From Nitrospirales bacterium (GTDB lineage Bacteria; Nitrospirota; Nitrospiria; Nitrospirales; UBA2166), in assembly GCA_029261375.1 (NCBI GenBank), contig JAJDBL010000024.1, forward strand, positions 1 to 6,862: 6,862 nucleotides of DNA, in the 5' to 3' direction. Shown piece after piece: positions 1-6,862 of this stretch (position 1 is the stretch's first letter; each line of letters opens with the position of its first letter). Position numbers and translations under genes: made by a program. Below the pieces are notes generated by a model, which ran no database searches, was not told the origin of the DNA, and worked only from the letters and a program-made list of their open reading frames with translations.

Positions 1-1
1 G

Positions 2-244
2 AGGGTGCATATCACACTGAAATCAGGGGTGGTAGATCCGCAGGGGAACGCCATCGATCAGGCGTTGAATGCGCTCGGGTTTTCCTCGATTGCTGGGGTG
101 CGTATTGGAAGGACCGTCGATGTGGATCTTTCCGGCCGAACCCCAGAGGAAGCCACGAAAGACGTGTCTGCAATGTGCGACCGTCTTTTAGCGAATCCAG
201 TCATTGAGGACTACCGCATCGAAATCCTTCCCTCGAGATGTTGA
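2..244 (+). CDS. purS: PurS subunit of phosphoribosylformylglycinamidine synthase (5' partial)
   Basis: Small structural subunit of the three-part FGAM synthetase (PurS-PurQ-PurL), a cytoplasmic enzyme of de novo purine synthesis. In this family a PurS dimer bridges PurQ and PurL and helps ammonia pass between their active sites. Numbering from the Val codon at 5, the family pattern is clear: DPQG at residues 11-14, VRIGR at 32-36, and the conserved end NPVIEDYRIE at 64-73. The frame is open to the left edge. A GTG at 5 could be read as a start, but family members normally have a few residues before this first beta strand, and no spaced ribosome binding site can be seen, so GTG most likely encodes an internal Val and the true start lies outside the window. 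The last three residues (Ser-Arg-Cys) and the TGA stop fall inside a palindromic repeat, so the native C-terminus may have been altered. The identity is secure; the start is not visible. Confidence 0.93.
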   Translation, partial: RVHITLKSGVVDPQGNAIDQALNALGFSSIAGVRIGRTVDVDLSGRTPEEATKDVSAMCDRLLANPVIEDYRIEILPSRC

Positions 245-355
245 AAAAGGCCGTCAGCTGCGTTCTCGACCCCTTGTTGTCCTCACGTACGGTCTGTACG
301 TTCCGGGCACCAATGGGCCTGCGGCCTTGCTGGACGAATCGTTTTGAATATCTCG
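234..355. repeat. Imperfect palindromic intergenic repeat between purS and purQ
   Basis: The ends form an inverted repeat: 234-247 (CGAGATGTTGAAAA) matches the reverse complement of 342-355 at 12 of 14 positions. Further in, CGTCAGC (252-258) pairs with GCTGGACG (329-336) with one bulged base, and AAGGCC (247-252) can alternatively pair with GGCCTT (323-328). The centre holds a perfect 6-bp stem, ACGTAC (285-290) and GTACGT (296-301), around a 5-base loop. The whole could fold as one long, interrupted hairpin. The left end overlaps the purS 3' end and provides its stop codon. No ORF of note or transposase lies within, so if mobile it would be a non-autonomous, MITE- or REP-like element. The sequence resembles short dispersed repeats I recall from Nitrospira genomes; this is memory and unverified. 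Only one copy lies in this window, so repetition itself is inferred. It lacks a T-run after the stem and does not look like a standard terminator. Confidence 0.6.
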
Positions 356-356
356 C

Positions 357-363
357 AAAAGGA
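357..363 (+). promoter_or_regulatory. Ribosome binding site of purQ
   Basis: AAAAGGA ends 8 bases before the ATG at 372, which is normal Shine-Dalgarno spacing. An earlier in-frame ATG at 363 overlaps the final A of this motif and so cannot use it. The site therefore favours 372 as the purQ start. It lies just outside the right end of the palindromic repeat, which leaves purQ with its own intact initiation signal. Confidence 0.7.
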
Positions 364-371
364 TGCATGGT

Positions 372-1070
372 ATGACGTTCGGAATTGTTGTCTTTCCCGG
401 GTCTAATTGTGATCACGATTGCTACGATGTACTAGGTCGCGTTCTCGGTCAGGACGTTCGGTTTATCTGGCATAAGACGACGGAGTTGGATGGGATTGAC
501 GCGGTTATTTTGCCAGGAGGATTTTCGTACGGGGATTATCTCCGGACGGGTGCCATCGCTAAATGTTCCCCGATTATGCAGGCCGTTGCCGAGTTTACTG
601 CGCGTGGGGGGCTAGTACTCGGTATTTGTAATGGCTTTCAAGTCTTATTGGAGATGGGACTGCTTCCGGGGGCAATGGTGCGTAACACATCCCTACATTT
701 TATCTGCAGAGATATCACCGTACGGACTGAAAATACGGAGACGCCATTTACCCGTAGGTGTACATCTGGTCAGGTTCTGACGATTCCCATCGCACACGGT
801 CAGGGAAATTACTTCGCCGATGATGCGACACTGGCAGCGCTCATTGAACATGATCAGATCGTGTTTCGGTATGCCTCCTCAACTGGAGAGCTCGCTCCAG
901 ACCGCAATCCTAATGGGTCGAGCGACGCCATTGCTGGTATCTGTAATCGGCAGCGCAACGTACTTGGGATGATGCCCCATCCGGAGCGTTGCGCAGAAGC
1001 CATTCTAGGCAATGAAGATGGTCGCATACTCTTTGCCTCAATGATCGACTCACTCGCTGTCGTAAACTAA
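372..1070 (+). CDS. purQ: PurQ, glutaminase subunit of phosphoribosylformylglycinamidine synthase
   Basis: Class I glutamine amidotransferase subunit that hydrolyses glutamine and delivers ammonia to PurL for FGAR to FGAM conversion (fourth step of the purine pathway), in the cytoplasm. From ATG 372 the protein has 232 residues, the usual size for free-standing PurQ. Visible motifs in order: the N-terminal strand with FPGSNCD (residues 8-14), the [11 protein letters not shown] oxyanion-region motif (48-58), the nucleophile elbow GICNGFQ with catalytic Cys86, the AHGQGNY segment (141-147), and MPHPER carrying the catalytic His203 and Glu205. All expected catalytic residues are present. An in-frame ATG at 363 would add three residues (MHG), but 372 has the better-spaced ribosome binding site and gives the standard N-terminus. 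It is separated from purS by a palindromic repeat and from purL by 64 bases, all on the same strand, which fits one transcription unit. Confidence 0.97.
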   Translation: MTFGIVVFPGSNCDHDCYDVLGRVLGQDVRFIWHKTTELDGIDAVILPGGFSYGDYLRTGAIAKCSPIMQAVAEFTARGGLVLGICNGFQVLLEMGLLPGAMVRNTSLHFICRDITVRTENTETPFTRRCTSGQVLTIPIAHGQGNYFADDATLAALIEHDQIVFRYASSTGELAPDRNPNGSSDAIAGICNRQRNVLGMMPHPERCAEAILGNEDGRILFASMIDSLAVVN

Positions 1071-1134
1071 CTTCACAATGCAACCCCGCTTTTCTCTCGT
1101 TGTATCTCGTCCGAGCGGTGTGGGATAATCCGAC

Positions 1135-3327
1135 GTGTCTCAATCTACGTTGACTGATCAAGAAACAGCTCGAGTTCGTGAGTTGTTGGGTCGAGAGCCG
1201 AATGTGCTTGAAGCGGGCATGTTTTCAGTCATGTGGAGTGAGCATTGCAGCTACAAAAGCTCGAAGCGGTTTTTGAAGCGGCTTCCCACCAGTGGCCCCC
1301 ACGTGATGCAGGCGCCAGGCGAGAATGCGGGTGCCGTTGATATCGGCGATGGTTTGGCTGCTGTCTTTAAAATGGAGAGTCACAATCACCCCTCCTTTAT
1401 TGAGCCCTTCCAAGGCGCGGCAACCGGAGTAGGGGGAATTCTTCGCGATATCTTCACTATGGGGGCTCGCCCGATTGCGTTGTTGGATTCGTTGCGATTT
1501 GGTTCTCCGGAAGAGAAGAAAAATCATCGTTTGATCCACGGGGTGGTTGAGGGAATCAGTGCGTACGGCAACTGTGTCGGTGTTCCTACAGTAGGCGGCG
1601 ACACGGTGTTCAACGATATCTTTGAACGAAACCCTCTCGTCAACGTGTTTTGCCTGGGTATTGCCAAGCACGAGCATCTGATGCGTAGTAAAGCCACAGG
1701 TGTTGGGAATACCGTGATCTATATCGGCTCAAAAACCGGGCGAGATGGGATTCATGGTGCCACCATGGCGTCGGATAGTTTCGATGATGCGTCGGTCAGC
1801 CAGCGTCCTACCGTTCAGGTGGGGGACCCATTTACCGAGAAGCTCTTGATGGAAGCGTCGCTTGAGCTGGTGGAACGAGGCCTGCTTGTCGGAATCCAAG
1901 ATATGGGTGCGGCTGGTCTCACGGGTGCGTCATCTGAAATGGCGAGCGGTGCGGGGAATGGAATTGCATTGGACGTGGCGACTGTTCCGCGACGCGAGGA
2001 AGCGATGACTCCCTATGAGGTGATGTTATCGGAGTCACAGGAGCGGATGTTGCTTGTCGTCACGCCTGAACGTGCAGACGATGTTCTTGCGGTGTGTAAA
2101 AAGTGGGATCTTGATGCGGCGAAGATCGGTCAGGTGACTGGCGATGGCATGCTGACCATTTCGGATCAGGACACCATTGTCGCTGAGATCCCCGCACGGG
2201 CATTAACTGATGAGGCTCCTCCGAACAAACTCGAATCTTCTCCTCCGCAATTCCAGGAGACATTGCAAGGACTCAATCTTGACCTCGTTCCGATTCCTCA
2301 CAATTACACGTCGGTGCTGCTCGAACTGTTGGGTTCACCAAACCTTTCGAATAAGGCATGGATTTACGAACAATATGATTTTATGGTGCGCACGAATACG
2401 GTGAGTCGGCCAGGGTCCGATGCGGCCGTCCTTCGTCTCAAAGGTACCTCACGAGGCCTTGCCATGACCGTTGACGGCAATCCGTTATATTGTCTTCTCA
2501 ATCCATACGTTGGTGGGATGAGTGCCGTGGTCGAGGCGGCGAGGAATCTGGTCTGCTCCGGCGCCACGCCGGTTGGCGTGACGGACGCCTTGAATTTTGG
2601 CAATCCTGAGCGCTCCGATATTTTGTGGCAGTTTGAGTTGGTGATCGAAGGGATTGCCGATGCGTGTAAGGCCCTTGAACTTCCCGTCGTGAGCGGAAAT
2701 GTGAGTTTTTACAATGAGACCAACGGTGTGTCGGTGTATCCGAGCCCAATGATCGGAATGGTTGGTGTGTTGGATACCGTCGAGAACGCTGTCAGCCAAT
2801 GGTTTAAAGACGAAGGCGATATCATTATCTTACTAGGGGAGACGCTTGATGAGCTTGGGGGAAGTGAGTATGTGCGAGTTATTCATCATCGCGAACAGGG
2901 AATCCCCCCGCTTCTATCACTGGAGACAGAACGTGCGCTTCATCGATGCCTGCTTGAAGCCATCGGACGCGGAATCGTTCGCTCCGCGCATGATTGTGCC
3001 GAGGGAGGCCTTGCCATTGCTGTCGCGGAATCGTGCCTGTCACGACCGCAAGCTCCGGTTGGTGCGTCGGTGAAACTCACACCGGATATTCCCGATATGC
3101 GAATTGACGCGTTGTTGTTTGGTGAGTCTCAGTCTCGTGCTGTCGTGACAGTTGCGTCGGCTGATGTCGACGCATTTCGCGCGAACGCAGAGCAGTTCGG
3201 TGTTCCTATGCGAACGATTGGGACTGTCGGTGGCCAGCGTTTACAGGTGCGCTCGTCAGACGCGACGACGTCGTGCATCGACATTGATGTTGAGACCATG
3301 TATGGCACGTGGACTCGCCAGCCATGA
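1135..3327 (+). CDS. purL: PurL, synthetase subunit of phosphoribosylformylglycinamidine synthase (short form)
   Basis: ATP-dependent synthetase that converts FGAR plus ammonia to FGAM in the complex with PurS and PurQ. At 730 residues it is the short, Bacillus/Thermotoga-type PurL, with two tandem AIRS-like N/C domain pairs and no fused glutaminase. Seen in order: [14 protein letters not shown] (residues 30-43) with the conserved active-site His37; [13 protein letters not shown] (61-73); [14 protein letters not shown] (81-94), the nucleotide and metal-binding core; GGDTVFND (154-161); DMGAAGLT (256-263); the second-repeat DALNFGNPE (484-492) and SGNVSFYNE (520-528); and LFGESQSR (661-668). 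The start is GTG at 1135: an in-frame TAA at 1126-1128 rules out any longer form, and later starts would cut into conserved sequence. The upstream GGGA (1122-1125) is a weak ribosome binding site 9 bases away. The N-terminus is slightly shorter than in many homologues. Its stop overlaps the purF start. No frameshift or missing motif was seen. Confidence 0.97.
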   Translation: MSQSTLTDQETARVRELLGREPNVLEAGMFSVMWSEHCSYKSSKRFLKRLPTSGPHVMQAPGENAGAVDIGDGLAAVFKMESHNHPSFIEPFQGAATGVGGILRDIFTMGARPIALLDSLRFGSPEEKKNHRLIHGVVEGISAYGNCVGVPTVGGDTVFNDIFERNPLVNVFCLGIAKHEHLMRSKATGVGNTVIYIGSKTGRDGIHGATMASDSFDDASVSQRPTVQVGDPFTEKLLMEASLELVERGLLVGIQDMGAAGLTGASSEMASGAGNGIALDVATVPRREEAMTPYEVMLSESQERMLLVVTPERADDVLAVCKKWDLDAAKIGQVTGDGMLTISDQDTIVAEIPARALTDEAPPNKLESSPPQFQETLQGLNLDLVPIPHNYTSVLLELLGSPNLSNKAWIYEQYDFMVRTNTVSRPGSDAAVLRLKGTSRGLAMTVDGNPLYCLLNPYVGGMSAVVEAARNLVCSGATPVGVTDALNFGNPERSDILWQFELVIEGIADACKALELPVVSGNVSFYNETNGVSVYPSPMIGMVGVLDTVENAVSQWFKDEGDIIILLGETLDELGGSEYVRVIHHREQGIPPLLSLETERALHRCLLEAIGRGIVRSAHDCAEGGLAIAVAESCLSRPQAPVGASVKLTPDIPDMRIDALLFGESQSRAVVTVASADVDAFRANAEQFGVPMRTIGTVGGQRLQVRSSDATTSCIDIDVETMYGTWTRQP
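3324..3327 (+). other. ATGA start/stop overlap joining purL and purF
   Basis: The purF ATG (3324-3326) and the purL TGA (3325-3327) share bases in an ATGA overlap. This arrangement usually means that ribosomes finishing the first gene re-initiate on the second. The region just upstream has only a weak Shine-Dalgarno-like GTGGA (3309-3313), in line with coupled translation. It shows directly that purL and purF share one transcript. Confidence 0.85.
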
Positions 3328-4841
3328 AACAACGACGTTCCGACAACGATGCCTCGGACCATTTTCGCGATCAGTGCGGTGTCGTTGGTGTGTATGGACA
3401 TAAAGAGGCCGCGAATCTCGCGTACCTCGGACTCTATGCGCTGCAGCATCGTGGACAGGAGAGTTCCGGCATCGTGTCAACCGACGGACACCAATTTTAT
3501 CAACAAAAGGGAATGGGATTGGTCGCCGACATTTTTACCAAGGATCAACTGAAGCGCCTTCGCGGCGACGCGGCGATTGGCCATAATCGATATTCGACAA
3601 CCGGTTCCAGCGAACTCAACAATGCACAGCCGCTGTCGGTGAATTTCTCGTTCGGAAACCTCGCGCTCGCGCACAACGGCAACCTTCTCAACTCCGAAAT
3701 GGTTCGGAGTGAGCTGGAAGCCTATGGCGCAATTTTTCAGACTGGTATCGATAGCGAAGTGATTATCCATCTCATCGCGCATTCACATGCGACGACTATC
3801 CTCGACCGTATTATTGAGGCGCTAGAGCGGGTCCGAGGAGCCTTTTCGTTGGTGATGCTCACTGATGATGGGCTGTTTGTCACGCGTGATCCCTATGGCA
3901 TTCGACCGCTCTCGCTGGGGCGGTTGAAAAATGGATGGATCGCGGCCTCCGAGACCTGTTCGTTTGATCTTATCGGTGCGGAATTCGTGCGAGATGTTGA
4001 ACCGGGTGAGCTGGTGTGGATCAATCGAGATGGAGTGCGTTCGTATCACCCCTTTCCGAAAACCAAACCGGCAATGTGTATCTTTGAGTATGTGTATTTC
4101 TCTCGACCTGACAGCGTGATGGATGGTCTTAGTGTGTACTCCATTCGTAAGCGCCTCGGCAAACAATTGGCCAAAGAGTCGGCGGTTGACGCAGATGTCG
4201 TGATTGCAGTGCCGGACTCAGGAGTGCCTGCTGCGCTTGGGTTTGCCGAAGCATGTGGTCTCCCGTTTGAGAACGGGCTCATCCGCAATCACTATGTTGG
4301 CCGGACGTTTATTGAACCGGAACAGTCCATTCGCCATTTCGGTGTCAAAGTTAAATTGAATGCTATCCAAGATATTCTGAAGGGAAAACGTGTGGTGGTC
4401 GTTGACGACTCACTGGTGCGAGGAACCACGAGTCGGAAGATCGTGAAGATGCTTCGTCAGGCAGGCGCGAAAGAGATTCATATGCGAATTTCATCTCCTC
4501 CAACGTTGTCGCCATGTTTCTATGGGATCGATACTCCCACGAAACAAGAACTGATTGCCTCAAATAGTACCCTCAAAGACATTCGACGCTATATTACGGC
4601 TGACAGCCTTGCCTACCTGAGTTTGGAGGGAATGCTGGACGCGGCCCCTGGGAGTCCATCGGGGTATTGCTCCGCGTGTTTCAGCGAGGAGTATCCCATC
4701 ACGCTGACTCACCTCGAAGACAAGCAGCTTCAGCTATTTGAGTCGCCCGAATCTCGTGCCGGACTGGATGTCTCCGCCTCCTCAGTGACGAGCGATACGG
4801 GAACTGCGATGCCGACGCCCGGCACGAAACGAGCACGATAG
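3324..4841 (+). CDS. purF: PurF, amidophosphoribosyltransferase (propeptide and Fe-S type)
   Basis: Glutamine PRPP amidotransferase: PRPP plus glutamine gives 5-phosphoribosylamine, the committed and usually feedback-controlled first step of purine synthesis. The product is 505 residues from ATG 3324; a GTG at 3309 in the same frame would add five residues but lies inside purL, and the ATGA overlap is preferred. The N-terminal Ntn-hydrolase domain has the nucleophile in CGVVGVYG, Cys18, behind a 17-residue propeptide expected to be removed. [10 protein letters not shown] (41-50), GHNRYST (86-92), AHNGNL (116-121) and [10 protein letters not shown] (187-196) complete the glutaminase fold. The C-terminal phosphoribosyltransferase domain carries the PRPP loop [14 protein letters not shown] (357-370). 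Cys252, Cys398, Cys449 and Cys452 sit in the contexts of the four [4Fe-4S] ligands of the Bacillus subtilis enzyme, so a cluster is likely. The last ~40 residues are a Ser/Thr-rich, weakly conserved-looking tail. Nothing appears broken. Confidence 0.97.
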   Translation: MKQRRSDNDASDHFRDQCGVVGVYGHKEAANLAYLGLYALQHRGQESSGIVSTDGHQFYQQKGMGLVADIFTKDQLKRLRGDAAIGHNRYSTTGSSELNNAQPLSVNFSFGNLALAHNGNLLNSEMVRSELEAYGAIFQTGIDSEVIIHLIAHSHATTILDRIIEALERVRGAFSLVMLTDDGLFVTRDPYGIRPLSLGRLKNGWIAASETCSFDLIGAEFVRDVEPGELVWINRDGVRSYHPFPKTKPAMCIFEYVYFSRPDSVMDGLSVYSIRKRLGKQLAKESAVDADVVIAVPDSGVPAALGFAEACGLPFENGLIRNHYVGRTFIEPEQSIRHFGVKVKLNAIQDILKGKRVVVVDDSLVRGTTSRKIVKMLRQAGAKEIHMRISSPPTLSPCFYGIDTPTKQELIASNSTLKDIRRYITADSLAYLSLEGMLDAAPGSPSGYCSACFSEEYPITLTHLEDKQLQLFESPESRAGLDVSASSVTSDTGTAMPTPGTKRAR

Positions 4842-4858
4842 TCCGACGAGTAGCGCTG

Positions 4859-6862
4859 ATGAAATTCGGTCTCAAAGGCAAGATTATTTCGTCGATGCTC
4901 GTGATCGGGGCTCTCCCGCTAGTTCTGGGGATGTATTTTGCCTATCAACAGGGGACGGCCCAACTCGAAACGGTGATTGGAGCCAGTTTCGAAGCCCTAT
5001 CGACCGAGACTGCCGATAAAATCGACATGGTCGTGAACGAGGAAATCGCACGCCATGCGCAGTTTGTGTCCAACTCGTTACTGATCTCGCTCGTGCGTGA
5101 TCAACTTCTGGCGCAGAATGCAAGGTATGACGTCCTCGACGACGAAGGTGTCGTACAGTTATTGACTTCGACCGAAGAACAGTGGGCTGCAGGTGCCGGT
5201 GGCGTCGTCCGCAACGTTACCAGCGGGCAGGTTGCAGACCTTCTCCGGCGCTTCATATCGAGCGCTCATCGTGGAGGCGCGGTGGGAGGGGGCGGAAGTA
5301 CGCATGCGTTGTTCATCACCGACACACGGGGTGCGTTGTTGGCGAGCATTAACCGCTACCCGGACTATGCGAACGGCACCATGCCCTGGTGGCAGCATGC
5401 GTTTGATAGTGGACGCGGACGAGTTCATCTCGGTGATGTGACGCTTGATGAGAAGCTCAACGAATATGCGATTCTCCTTTCAACCCCTATCATGGACTTG
5501 GCGGAAACCAACGTGCTGGGTATTGTTCATCGCGTTTATGATGCTAACGATTACTTCGAACCCCACATCTATCCCACGCGCTTTGGAGAATCTGGCCATG
5601 TGATGCTCGTTGACTCTGAAGGTGTTGTAATTAGCTGTCCAATTCTTCCGACGGGTGCGTCCGTTGATGATCGAGACCTGGTGCGAATCTCCACGACGGG
5701 GCATGCGGGTTGGGTCAAAGCGCGTAGTGATGGTCATGGTGGAGATGAGACGTCCATTCTTGGATTTGCCCCCCTAGAAGGCTTGAACCGAGTGACTCAG
5801 GAGTTAGGCACACGACAATGGTACACGATGACATGGCAGGCCTCCGAGGAACTGTTTGCGCCTATGAACCATCTGTTGCTGTGGACGGCATCAGCGGGAG
5901 TCCTTGCCATGGTATTGCTCGGAGGATTGGGGTACTCGGCGGCATCGCGGATTGTCAATCCGATTAAGCGGCTACAGGATAGTGCATTACTCATTGCCAA
6001 GGGAGAGCTACACGAACCGATTGTAATCAAAACAGGTGATGAGATTGAGCAGCTCGCAAACGAGTTCAACAGTATGAGTGACCAACTTCAGAAAGCCTTT
6101 TCGGGCCTTGAGCAGAAAGTTGAGGCCAAGACTCGTGAAGTGATGCACTTGAAAGAATATAACGAGAAAATTCTTATGAGTGTTCCGGATATGATTATCA
6201 TCATGACCGAGGATGGGACCATTGAGTATGTCAATCTGGCATTCGAGGACTTGGTCTGTCTGAAAAGCGCCGACGTGGTCGGAAGAAACTTTTTTGATGT
6301 TCTCCCAGGGGACAGAGATGGTATTGAGCATGTGCGTAGTGAAATCAGTCGACTTGCCTGTGGTGACGAGAATGGTGGTCCTCCCACGCAAGAGGTGAGT
6401 CCTCCTCACGTCACTGGGGGAGCCGCAGCAGATCCATTGGATCCCTCAAGAGGGCAGCGACACCCCGACTTGCATAGCCGTGAAGTCACCATTGCCAATC
6501 GGATTTTCGAGTGTGAGTGTTTTCGTGTCACGATGCCAGGGGAAGGAACAGAGCGTGTCGGATTGGCCATGCGGGATATTTCTGAACAGCGGAATCTCCA
6601 AGAAAACCTCATTCGAGCCGAAAAGCTGGCTGGGTTGGGGACGTTGACCGCAGGCATCGCGCATGAGCTGAACAACCCATTGTTTGGAATTATGGGGCTT
6701 GCGGAGATCATCCGGGACGATGATGATCCGCCGAACGACAAGAAACATGCTTCCGATATCGTGTCCCATGCGCGCCACATGAGTTCCGTCATCAAGAACT
6801 TTGCCGGCTATGTACGTAAAGGCGATACAGATGAACTTGTGCCTGTTGATATCAACCAAAAA
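4859..6862 (+). CDS. Membrane sensor histidine kinase, dCache-HAMP-PAS-HisKA (3' partial)
   Basis: The frame stays open for 668 codons from ATG 4859 to the window edge. Predicted order: a membrane segment at about residues 8-28; an extracytoplasmic sensor of ~300 residues with a double-Cache look (LFITDTRGALLAS at 151-163, MPWWQHAF at 175-182, a second lobe with VMLVDSEGVV at 248-257); a second membrane segment at 338-360; HAMP with NPIKRL (367-372) and DEIEQL (394-399); a short coiled-coil linker at 415-435; PAS from about 434 to 578 ending RDISEQ; then HisKA with the H-box AHELNNPL, phospho-acceptor His602. The ATP-binding domain should follow beyond the window. The H-box resembles NtrB/ZraS-type kinases, which often pair with sigma-54-dependent regulators; no partner is visible here. 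It starts 17 bases after purF on the same strand without an intervening terminator, so co-transcription is plausible. No strong ribosome binding site is seen before the ATG. The PAS domain has a ~40-residue low-complexity insert (about 500-540). The ligand is unknown. Confidence 0.9.
   Translation, partial: MKFGLKGKIISSMLVIGALPLVLGMYFAYQQGTAQLETVIGASFEALSTETADKIDMVVNEEIARHAQFVSNSLLISLVRDQLLAQNARYDVLDDEGVVQLLTSTEEQWAAGAGGVVRNVTSGQVADLLRRFISSAHRGGAVGGGGSTHALFITDTRGALLASINRYPDYANGTMPWWQHAFDSGRGRVHLGDVTLDEKLNEYAILLSTPIMDLAETNVLGIVHRVYDANDYFEPHIYPTRFGESGHVMLVDSEGVVISCPILPTGASVDDRDLVRISTTGHAGWVKARSDGHGGDETSILGFAPLEGLNRVTQELGTRQWYTMTWQASEELFAPMNHLLLWTASAGVLAMVLLGGLGYSAASRIVNPIKRLQDSALLIAKGELHEPIVIKTGDEIEQLANEFNSMSDQLQKAFSGLEQKVEAKTREVMHLKEYNEKILMSVPDMIIIMTEDGTIEYVNLAFEDLVCLKSADVVGRNFFDVLPGDRDGIEHVRSEISRLACGDENGGPPTQEVSPPHVTGGAAADPLDPSRGQRHPDLHSREVTIANRIFECECFRVTMPGEGTERVGLAMRDISEQRNLQENLIRAEKLAGLGTLTAGIAHELNNPLFGIMGLAEIIRDDDDPPNDKKHASDIVSHARHMSSVIKNFAGYVRKGDTDELVPVDINQK
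6363..6443. repeat. Cluster of short inverted repeats within the kinase PAS insert
   Basis: Three small inverted repeats lie close together inside the reading frame: GTGG-TCCTC-CCAC (6375-6387), GTGAG-TCCTC-CTCAC (6395-6409), and GATCCA-T-TGGATC (6431-6443). The first two share the same five-base loop and look like diverged copies of one unit about 20 bases apart. An outer pair, GTGAC (6363-6367) and GTCAC (6410-6414), encloses them. The encoded stretch is Gly/Pro-rich and falls between PAS secondary-structure elements. The pairs are visible in the sequence; whether they form a real element or are chance is uncertain. Confidence 0.35.

Noticed and set aside
1100..1129. Possible promoter before purL: TTGTAT (1100-1105), 18-base spacer, GATAAT (1124-1129).
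   Set aside because: The -35 box is a poor match, and transcription would begin at about the purL GTG itself, leaving no leader or ribosome binding site. The gene is also well explained as part of the pur transcript.
3309..3326. Alternative GTG start for purF at 3309, adding five residues.
   Set aside because: The ATG at 3324 forms a standard ATGA overlap with the purL stop and is preceded by a weak but better-placed GTGGA; the extra residues have no counterpart that I recognise.
4842..4858. Possible terminator or separate promoter between purF and the kinase.
   Set aside because: The 17-base gap has no stem-loop, no T-run and no recognisable -10 box.
5193..5441. Plus-strand open frame of 82 codons in another frame within the kinase sensor region.
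   Set aside because: It lies inside a continuous longer frame with Cache-like features, and has no recognisable domain.
6008..6859. Several minus-strand open frames of 99-137 codons opposite the kinase.
   Set aside because: They lie antisense to well-recognised HAMP, PAS and H-box coding sequence, overlap each other, and show no recognisable motifs, so they are frame shadows.
1..6862. A previously undescribed defence, mobile or RNA-based system.
   Set aside because: Nearly all of the window is occupied by intact purine genes and one sensor kinase. Apart from the short intergenic repeat and the PAS insert, no unexplained structure was found.

Overview
The window carries a run of purine biosynthesis genes, all on the + strand: the 3' part of purS, then purQ, purL and purF. 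The 5' two-thirds of a membrane sensor histidine kinase follow. PurS, a small PurQ and a short (730-residue) PurL form the three-subunit FGAM synthetase found in most non-proteobacterial bacteria, as opposed to the fused ~1,300-residue PurL of Escherichia coli. PurF is of the Bacillus type, with a propeptide and four cysteines placed for a [4Fe-4S] cluster. Base composition is moderately GC-rich and even. From the gene set, the protein style and the look of one intergenic repeat I lean towards a Nitrospira-like bacterium (Nitrospirota). This is an inference from memory and has not been tested.

Layout: purS (2-244, start lies before the window); an imperfect palindromic repeat (234-355) that fills the purS-purQ gap and supplies the last residues and stop codon of purS; purQ (372-1070, after a clear ribosome binding site); a 64-base gap with no convincing signal; purL (1135-3327, GTG start); purF (3324-4841, overlapping the purL stop by four bases); a 17-base gap; then the kinase (4859 to the window edge), cut before its ATP-binding domain.

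How the genes work together: PurF makes 5-phosphoribosylamine from PRPP and glutamine, the first committed step of de novo purine synthesis. PurQ releases ammonia from glutamine and passes it to PurL, which turns FGAR into FGAM using ATP; PurS bridges PurQ and PurL. The kinase has an extracytoplasmic dCache-like sensor, HAMP, PAS and an H-box with the phospho-acceptor His. Its position 17 bases after purF suggests co-transcription but does not prove a role in purine control.

I see no tRNA, rRNA, CRISPR array, transposase or phage gene, and no clear Rho-independent terminator. The purine genes look ordinary. The items worth a second look are the repeat at the purS end, the sensor kinase attached to the pur cluster, and a palindrome-rich in-frame insert in its PAS domain.
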